Shown one piece after another: positions 57,221-64,000 of a DNA stretch of 64,000 nt (position 1 is its first letter; each line of letters opens with the position of its first letter). The position numbers and the translations under genes are program-made. The stretch spans positions 72,283 through 136,282 of the forward strand of contig MU128913.1 of assembly GCA_014904985.1 (NCBI GenBank), given 5' to 3'. The notes beneath the pieces were generated by a model that saw nothing but the letters and a program-made list of their open reading frames with translations, made no database searches and was not told where the DNA came from. The stretch comes from Hydnum rufescens UP504 (lineage: Eukaryota; Basidiomycota; Agaricomycetes; Cantharellales; Hydnaceae).

Positions 57221-58133
57221 CTATTACATATCACTGCCATTGCCAGACCCTACTAATTGCCGTTGCCCTCCTAGAGCCCCCAATTCTATTCCATTGCTCT
57301 CCAAATTCATACTGTAGATGCAGACGGAAGGCATCTAAGACCTTGAGCAAAACAATGTGTAGAAACTGCAAAATTGCTTGTTCAAGAAGTGAATCAGTCC
57401 TGAAATATATTAAAATTCAGTCATTTTGAATGCCCATAAATGGATTCACCAGGCCTGGGGCCCCCTCACTGTGATAAAACTGTTTGTTTGAAATGAGGAA
57501 GGTTCTTGACTATCTCTGGGTGGAATATGGGCATCTCTCATGTTGAGGCTCAGTGATGAAGGCCATCAGATTGATGGGCATTTTGATCCATGTAAGGTAA
57601 GCAAGCCACAACAAGTAAACAAACTACATCACCTCAACCACAAATTGCTAGCCCCTCCCACCAGCCTCCTCAGCATCATCCATGACCCCACCCAGCATGG
57701 ATTGGGGCACCTGGATGTTCAATCCCATTCTGTTGGTGGATCTGTTGGAATTTTGAGGTATGCTCACCAGCCTGTCCCCACAACTTATCTGGGACCACCT
57801 CCACCTCTTGTCAGGCAACACATGGGGTCAAACGAGACCAGCATCCTTGGATTTGTGCCATCTTTGCCTCAGGTTACCAAGAATCAAGCAGCAGCAAGTA
57901 GTGGGTACACAGAAACCACCAAATGAAATTCAGGTCTCTGACTCGGATTCCTCTCCCAACCCCCAATTCTCATTATAATTGCCTATAATTTTTCTCAGAA
58001 GTAGATACTGTTATTTTCTATGTATATACCAAGTTTGAGGGTGATCCAAGAAGTTTGAGATGCTTAATTGCGGGATTTTTCTACTTCGTGGCAATTAGTG
58101 TGGGATAAATAGTACACTGTGCACACTCTCCAT
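57221..58133. other. Unrelated 0.9-kb block splitting TPR gene 2
   Basis: This replaces a gene-1-equivalent stretch of about 22 bp (after GATCTGATA). It carries a plus-strand open frame at 57540-57926 (Pro/His-rich, 128 codons) that I do not recognise. No terminal repeats or duplication are obvious. It may be an insertion with a small deletion. Confidence 0.5.
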
Positions 58134-59306
58134 AAACTGAGAGATCTGTGTCACGAGATATGAAACATCACGGTTATGCCCAGTTTGCAGTACGGTCATC
58201 GCTGGGGATCTGTTCAGTTCTTCATGAGTGTAATCAGGCAGTGGGTTCAAGAACGGTAAGTACCTTGTGCCAAGGGACGTCGGGGTCACCCGTAATCCTA
58301 CTGCTTCCAGGCAAGCTTGCACAGCAACTCCAATCTGCTCGAACATTGCCCGACCCGCTGGACACTGGAGGAGGCTGTGAAGGCTCTGCGAAGTCAGCGA
58401 TGGGGGTGCTGATGATGGCACCCCAGATGGTGGTGCTGACGGCGGTGCCAGTGGCAGTGGCGCTGATGGCCCAGCCCCCAATGAGGATGAGGATGTGCCC
58501 TCTCGGTCCTCTTTCCGACTTATTAACACAGATGCACCAGGAAACACTATTGTTTCTATTCTGTCCACGACACTGGATATTCTCAGACACCACAAGCTTG
58601 GTGACAATATCAGGGCTCTGGCGTCACAAGAATGAGAACATTAAATAGACACTCACATGCAGCATGTTCAAGCAATCCGTTAAATTCTCTCTGTGCCTCA
58701 ATAATCCAGCATTGATTTCATCACGCTTGATATACCTAGTCAGCAGGCCCAGGTCAGACCAATGCATTACATTGGCTTTGATTGCCTTCAAGTTACTGAT
58801 AGAGAGGGAGATGAATCTAATGGCCTGGAGAGAGAGAACAAACAAAGATTGAGGGAAACACACCTCTTTAAGGCAAACAGTCTCACAGTGGTCGGCAAAC
58901 CATCAGGGATTGGAATATTGCTCCCTCCCAAGTCCTCCACAAAGAGGTGGAGAAACCTCATGACCCGGGATATAAGGTGCACGCATCCCTCTTTTCCATT
59001 GCGCATGGTTTTAATGGCCTCACTTGTCTCCGCCAAGACATCGACGATTTGAGTTACCAGTCCTACTAGTGCTCCTGGTAGGGCAGGAATGCAGACTCGG
59101 ATCGAAGCCACAGCGAGCGCAGAATTCCATTTGGACCCAGTGTGATTGTTGAGGGAGTCTGGATAGGTTGGCTGGGATCTGGCTGGAAGATCCGGGCTGA
59201 TGGGTTGTGCGGTGGACGTGGATCCAGAAGGAATGGAATTGCTAGGTTGGGGTGATGGTGTTGGGTCCCTGTGTCTTGAAGTTTTCCAGAATCTTCTGGA
59301 CAACAT
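58134..59306 (-). pseudogene. TPR-repeat protein gene 2, N-terminal region
   Basis: This corresponds to the first three exons of gene 1. The probable start is at 59306 (MLSRRFWKT); introns are 58825-58886 and 58597-58656. Just after the second intron, a 2-bp deletion relative to gene 1 (around 58590) shifts the frame. The helical domain and the Ala/Pro/Ser linker are recognisable. The TPR part lies beyond the 57221-58133 block. Confidence 0.75.
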
Positions 59307-60300
59307 GGAAGCTGAGAAAAGGTGATGTGGTGCAAGTTATCCAATACCTCAGGACAATTAAATAATTTACTGTACAACATGCATGCTGTTAGAGGAAAAC
59401 TTAATAGGAAGTCAGGAAATCCCAAGCTATATACTAGGCTTAATTATGAGGTCCCCTCATAATTTGGGACGAAGCTTCAGGTCTCCTGTGGTAGTTGCAA
59501 AAAGAAAAATTGGGACATCAAGTATATCCAAAGATTGATCTAGAAATGTGAAGCCGAGTGTTGTATATTTGGCTCTGAGAAACCAAAGTGCCAGTTCTCA
59601 ATAATCAATTCTCATACGCCGCCCTAGAGAATCGACTGACGACTGATCACAATTAGCCTACACAACCTCCAATTGCATGGGGTGGGTTCCGGAAGGAAAT
59701 TAAACGATAGGAGAGGACAAAGGATGTGTACAGGCACCATTTTATCGGGAGGATCCTTTTATCCGTGAGCCATGCAGCGCTGTCTGTAGCTTACATACGC
59801 GATTGTCGGATCGGTTAGACACCGGCCACCACCACAAAGACCCCTCCACAGCAACACGGGGGTGAATCTTGGATGCCTAAGATGCGATAAAAATAAGATG
59901 TTTTGACCAAATCCTAACCAAATCTTCCAAAATCCAAGATTTGACGAAGAACTACAGTTTTGGTTGAATCTTAGCTAAGTCTTTGTCGACGTCGTATTTG
60001 GAAACACTCAATGACCACTTGTCCCCATATATTTGTTTGCTTGTACCAATACTGGTGTATCCCTCATTAATATTGCACTTATTGAAGCTATTTGCGATGT
60101 AAGTAAATAAATACAATTCCGTCTGCCGTCTGCCATCTGCTGTCTGACAAATTTCGTTCCAATGAGATGAGATGTGATGTGCGAAAGATTTCTAGTGGCG
60201 GGGTGCCTTAAGGAGCTTGAGGCAACAAGTGCACAATCAGCTAGACAAAGCTGAGCAAAAGGAGAGCACAACTGACCCATGAGGAATGTGAGAGGATAAA
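59307..60300. other. Intergenic region with a third copy of the duplication flank
   Basis: 59307-59430 still matches sequence upstream of gene 1. 59728-59850 is a third copy of the CAGGCACCATTTTATCGGG flank. The rest (59440-59727 and 59850-60110) shows no gene. A short CATCTGC/GTCTGC repeat lies near 60117-60146. Confidence 0.55.
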
Positions 60301-60319
60301 GAATATACACCCGAGACGC

Positions 60320-61370
60320 CCATGGTCTTGAAGAAAAACCATGCACTGGATGGAAAATCAGTCCACGCCACTTAAGATGCAAGTCATATCAATGCCACAA
60401 ACAATTTTGCGATCAACCACTGCATTACGCTGAGCTACGGATATGACAGTTTTAGAGTGGAACACAAGGATACCGAAACAAGGAACCCTACATAGTACAA
60501 CCTAGTGGACAAGGTCAAATCCACGCTGTACGAGGTCAAGATGAATGTAGCTCACATCTGAATGAAGGCTACGAAGAAGATAATTGTGCTCAAAGTGTTG
60601 ACGAAAAACCAATGCTTGGCAATGGTATCGGCATCGAAGAAGAACTGGGCGGCAGGTGCGGCCTCGCCTAGGAAATCTTGAGCCAAGGTCGCAATCCACC
60701 TGAAAATCTTGAATCCTGCATCGGACTTCAAGATGAAGAGTGCGATGACTTGCTGGAAGAAGAGGCCAACAATAACCATATTCCAGGGAATATCGTTGCG
60801 GGCATTCGAGGCCAGATAGAAGCCGAATTGGAATACAATGAGACCAAACACGGATATTGCACAGTCTCCATAGGTGCTACCCTGAGGGCACCATTACAAA
60901 ATTATGAGGACCTGTGGTGAATCGAAATGAAGAGCTACTTGCCGGAGGGAGCTTAAACCCAAAGGCCAACCCAAAACAATCCCAATGAGTGCGAGCCACC
61001 CCATGGCAAGGCGGGTATGATAAGGGATAGAGAAGAAAGGGCGCGACACCAAGGGTTCCCAGACTGCACCGACAGGTCTTGTTACGACGGAGTTTGGAAT
61101 AAACTGGAAAGCAATGATCCTTTGGACAAGTCAGAATGAGATAAGAGCGCGACGCACTCAATACCCGGACTCACAACATAAAGGTCCATGCCCAAAACGT
61201 ATGAGGGATCTAATGGATATGCACAGTAAATTGAGCAACGGCAGGAAGTGTGTGTGTATTCATGTCCATACTGACCCAACGATGTCAAGAACTTGGCACA
61301 ATGAGGGAACTAATCCACCACCCAAGGATAATGGCGATCCAAACGCAAAGAATGAACACCCTGTACTTGG
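60320..61370 (-). pseudogene. Concentrative nucleoside transporter (CNT family), decayed
   Basis: This is a minus-strand multi-exon gene for an H+/Na+-coupled nucleoside carrier of the plasma membrane. From N to C there is a membrane helix with ILGWWISSLIVP (about 61330-61290), then HRW joined across an intron (about 61275-61213) to IPHTFWAW. LIIAFQFIPNSVVTRPVGAVW follows another intron (donor GTGAGT, about 61182-61119), and SRPFFSIPYHTRLAMGW follows that. GFKLP lies near 60950. [20 protein letters not shown] lies at about 60875-60815, ending IQM (60552), then LYYVG and VMQWLIAK after further introns, to FFFKTM near 60325. Defects are a TGA at 61287-61285 in place of the expected Arg, a one-base frameshift in a T run near 60976, and loss of the C-terminal third. 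Confidence 0.8.
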
Positions 61371-61429
61371 CATACCATCCCTGCCCTGTCCTATCCATGC
61401 CTCTTCTTGCGGTATGAACGCAACGCCGT

Positions 61430-61612
61430 CATGTAAGGTCAACATAAGGCCAAACGAGACATGTGCTTTCACCTCGGCTAATGAAGGGTGATGAAGCAGC
61501 AATGACAGCCTCGACATCCGGGACATTCATGGTCTTGAAGAAAAACCATGTACTCGATGGAAAGTCAGTCCATGCCACTTAGGATCCAAGTCATATCAAT
61601 GCCACAAACAAT
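61430..61612 (-). pseudogene. Second partial CNT copy (C-terminal exon fragment)
   Basis: The minus strand encodes [20 protein letters not shown] followed by [18 protein letters not shown], a conserved stretch of CNT transporters that normally follows the VMQW helix. Its upstream intron (61557-61612) is nearly identical to 60350-60405 of the neighbouring copy. It lies upstream of the other copy's N-terminus, so an unequal tandem duplication with deletions is likely. Confidence 0.75.
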
Positions 61613-61617
61613 TTTGT

Positions 61618-61700
61618 CCCATTTACCATCTGCCATCTGCTGCCTGCTGCCTGCCATCTGCTATCTGCTATCCACCATCTGCTGTCAGTCATCCACTGTT
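61618..61700. repeat. Short CCATCTGCTGCCTGCTG-type tandem repeat
   Basis: Irregular repeats of CCATCTGCT, GCCTGCT and CTATCTGCT. A related but shorter run lies near 60117-60146, at the other CNT copy. Confidence 0.7.
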
Positions 61701-61996
61701 AAGACAATGCACTCACAAATCAGGAATGCACAATGCAATCTGTGGAGACGGAGTCCCTCATATATGCAGAAAGGGGTATATTAGAGTGCATGGAATGGAC
61801 TCACAAAGCCAGAAACGCGTGAACTGACCCTAAGAGAAGGCAAAGAGGTGGGCCGATCAATGAAGTACCTATCCCACAGATAATGGGAAAGAGTGCTTAA
61901 GAAACACGTCAAAAATAAAACCAATGGCAGTCAGACACGCCTGGAACAAGAGCAGGATAGTCTAGAGTCTTGTCACGACATACTAGGGCTGCATAG
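61701..61996. other. Unassigned region
   Basis: I see no gene, repeat or RNA that I can support here. Confidence 0.4.
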
Positions 61997-64000
61997 GTGG
62001 GGAGAGCGATGGTCAAGAGGACCCGGCAGTTCCCAGTGCTTGATACCATACCTCATCGAATGAGCTGGCTTTCCCATAGACTATTTGATACCACTACAAT
62101 GCTTCCACTGGGGAAAAATACTGCTTCCCATTCCATGTCTGAGGTGGACCAAAACCTAGGCCAAGGTAGTGGGCCTTTGGGGAGACGTCTGGCCCATGGG
62201 CATGTCCAAGCGCGATCTGGTGGTACAAAAGTATCATCTAATCAAGTGGATACTTTGCGTGGACAAACCCCAAGTGCACCTCCAGTATGTTATATGTTTA
62301 GTTGACATGGATATATAATCATGACGTGCATACTCTTGTTGAATCTAAATCTATATCTTTACCATCTATTTAGAGCCATGCAGTAAAGCTAACTGGCATG
62401 GGAGGGGTTGGAGATAATGCTGCTTATGATAACACAGATCCGCCTCGAAAGAAACCACGACTCGTGCCCACGAAAGGATCCATACTTTCACTCCCACAAT
62501 TCCCGGCGTCTTCTGTATCTCCATCTGGCTCCAATATCGCATCGTTGCGTCCATCAGGACCTCTTCCCTCTCCACGTGAGACTATGCACGCGCCTTCCTC
62601 ATATCAAGGGAATGGGACTAACACTCTGGGACGCCTCGGCACCAAAGTTGATGGACTTGACAACACCTTGAAGTGATTCCAGGAGAGGGTCGAAGTCTTC
62701 CAGAAGATAATCAGTGCCATGGACAGCGAGCTAAAAACCCTTCAATCCTCGTTTAATGAAGAGAGGACCGCACGCATCGCTCTCGAGAAAAAGCTCAGTA
62801 TTCTTGATGCCCAGATCCAAGAGAATGCTCGAGAGGATGAGCCTTACGTGTCCAGTGGAGGACAGGATATCCAACCCGTTATCCCGAAAGAAATAGTGAA
62901 GGGAAAGACGAAGGGGAAGGGTAGGGCTGAGGATAAAGACCCCCATCGTGGAGATTTCCTTGTATGTACCCATCCCTTCAGAATATGAGAATCTGCTCAT
63001 CTGCTACATATTTTACTAAGGCCATCACATCGGCTGCATTTTACAAGATGATGGGATGCAAAGGTACCAAAGATCTCCTGGATCCGCTTCCTAATGGAGA
63101 TTATTGGATTGATCGTGACAGTGATGAATACCTTCGACCCAACTGGAAAAAGGATTGGAAGGGTGCCAATGATGCATGGGAATTTCCACTCATCAATTTT
63201 GTCAGGACAAACGGACCCACCTTGGCCAAACGACCTGGTTTCGATATGTCAGCATCATGCTTCTCAAACGCAGATATTGGGAAGAGGATTAAGGCCCTCT
63301 TTGTCGCTGCAAAGGCTAAATACATGCTATCGGATTCTAAGCATCGATGCTATCGCTCAAACTGGTCGACAGAATATAAGGAAAACAAGGGTGTGTATCT
63401 CCCTTTCCCCCTTTACTCCCGATCCACCGGACTTTCTGATGTGAAGAAATTAAAGAAAGCCCTTGAGCGCCGGGAGGCCCGCTCATCCACAAAATTTCAG
63501 CATCCTTCCTACAACTTTATGTTCGATGACGACTATCAGTCTACTGATCTATCGGACTCGAATGGAAATACATCAGCTCCTTGGACATCCTACCCCTGAG
63601 CATACATGACAGATGAAGTACGCTCATCCTCTTTGAATAGTAATGAGCATGACTCACTTGCAGACAGGCCCAGGGCTTCTTTGAGGAACTCGATGCTGCT
63701 GTTATTGAATGGCGAAACAAAACCAAACAGGAAACAGGTCAGAAGAATCCTACCATGCACCATGCACGACATCGTGACTTCATGCTTCTCAATCAATGCG
63801 ATATTCCAGTTGTTCCTGTCGAGAGGTCTCATAATCGCATCGCCCCTAGATTTGTGCATCAGGATTACCTTGAGGCTCACCCTGAACACCACACTCGAAT
63901 TGCTGATAACAATGAGGAGTGGAATGGCGAATCCGAAGAGCGCAGCCCCAACTCGGACAGTAGAATGAACAATCACTCAGAACTTGCTGGTCTCAATGAC
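61997..64000 (+). CDS. Uncharacterised multi-exon gene, partial at the window edge
   Basis: Exon 1 ends at 62284 (start ATG at 61997 or, more plausibly, 62099). Intron 62285-62373 (GTATGT...TTTAG) joins in frame to exon 2 (62374-62961), which has PPRKKPR (a possible nuclear signal), a Pro/Ser-rich stretch, then a coiled coil (about 62680-62830) and a GKTKGKGR basic patch. Intron 62962 to 63020 or 63047 (GTATGT; TTTACTAAG motif) leads to exon 3 with LDPLPNGDYW, LRPNWKKDW and a region with regular Trp/Phe. An in-frame TGA at 62674 sits where Arg (CGA) would fit. Another at 63597 is followed by in-frame sequence, then a frame change near 63675. Coding continues to the window end. Similar proteins occur in mushroom genomes, but I cannot assign a function. 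Confidence 0.55.

Overview
The window looks like a repeat-dense stretch of draft nuclear DNA from a basidiomycete fungus, probably an agaricomycete. The reasons are short GT-AG introns, a chromodomain Ty3/Gypsy retrotransposon, a second fungal-type Gag, TPR genes with the 46-residue 'DRPN' repeat common in mushroom genomes, and a concentrative nucleoside transporter with 50-70 nt introns. There are two assembly gaps (20513-20537 and 48275-49256). No rRNA, CRISPR array or bacterial operon is visible.

The dominant content is one family of large composite elements, called E1-E7 here. It covers about 1-2669, 12084-16440, 17349-20280, 25767-37205 (with a second copy nested at 30253-36715), 46300-47230 and 50340-51093. 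Each well-preserved copy has short terminal inverted repeats (CAC or CAG, then a shared TGGTCAGTCA core), a subterminal GGTACC hairpin, an AT-rich strip, and a body built like a giant palindrome. A central foldback of about 0.4-0.65 kb is flanked by units that read outwards on both sides. Each unit of about 200-300 bp looks like one exon plus one intron. Palindrome 'A' (a CCACACACCC/GGGTGTGTGG stem) lies just before a GTRAGT-like donor. Palindrome 'B' (an AAAAGAGCAGC/GCTGCTCTTTT stem) lies inside the intron. A TACTAAY branch-point motif and a TTCTAG-like acceptor follow. Introns are 93-118 nt. Stem bases of A and B change in compensating pairs between units. E4 has a perfect 8-bp target duplication (TTACTGTT), which suggests hAT-type mobilisation, but no transposase is present.

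Layout: 1-2669 is the end of E1. 2670-5060 is a 1.65-kb inverted repeat and related noncoding repeat. 5061-9905 holds decayed genes and a minisatellite. 9950-11713 has LTR-type fragments. 11770-20512 holds E2, a solo LTR carrying a tRNA-like segment, and E5. 20692-22170 is a decayed HMG-like gene. 22370-24650 is a decayed minus-strand Gag-Pro. 25189-45053 is a Ty3/Gypsy chromovirus with a perfect GATAC duplication; its 5' LTR is split by E3, and E3 is split inside one of its introns by E4. 45054-51093 is more repeats. 51399-59306 is a tandem pair of helical-domain plus TPR genes. 60320-61612 is a decayed nucleoside transporter with a second partial copy. 62099-64000 is an uncharacterised multi-exon gene running off the window.

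Across the Gypsy element, the other Gag, both TPR genes, the transporter and the last gene, the in-frame premature stops I could trace are TGA, mostly where the family has Arg (ancestral CGA). That points to CpG methylation decay or a RIP-like process. Most protein genes here are probably inactive. The array elements are the least explained feature.
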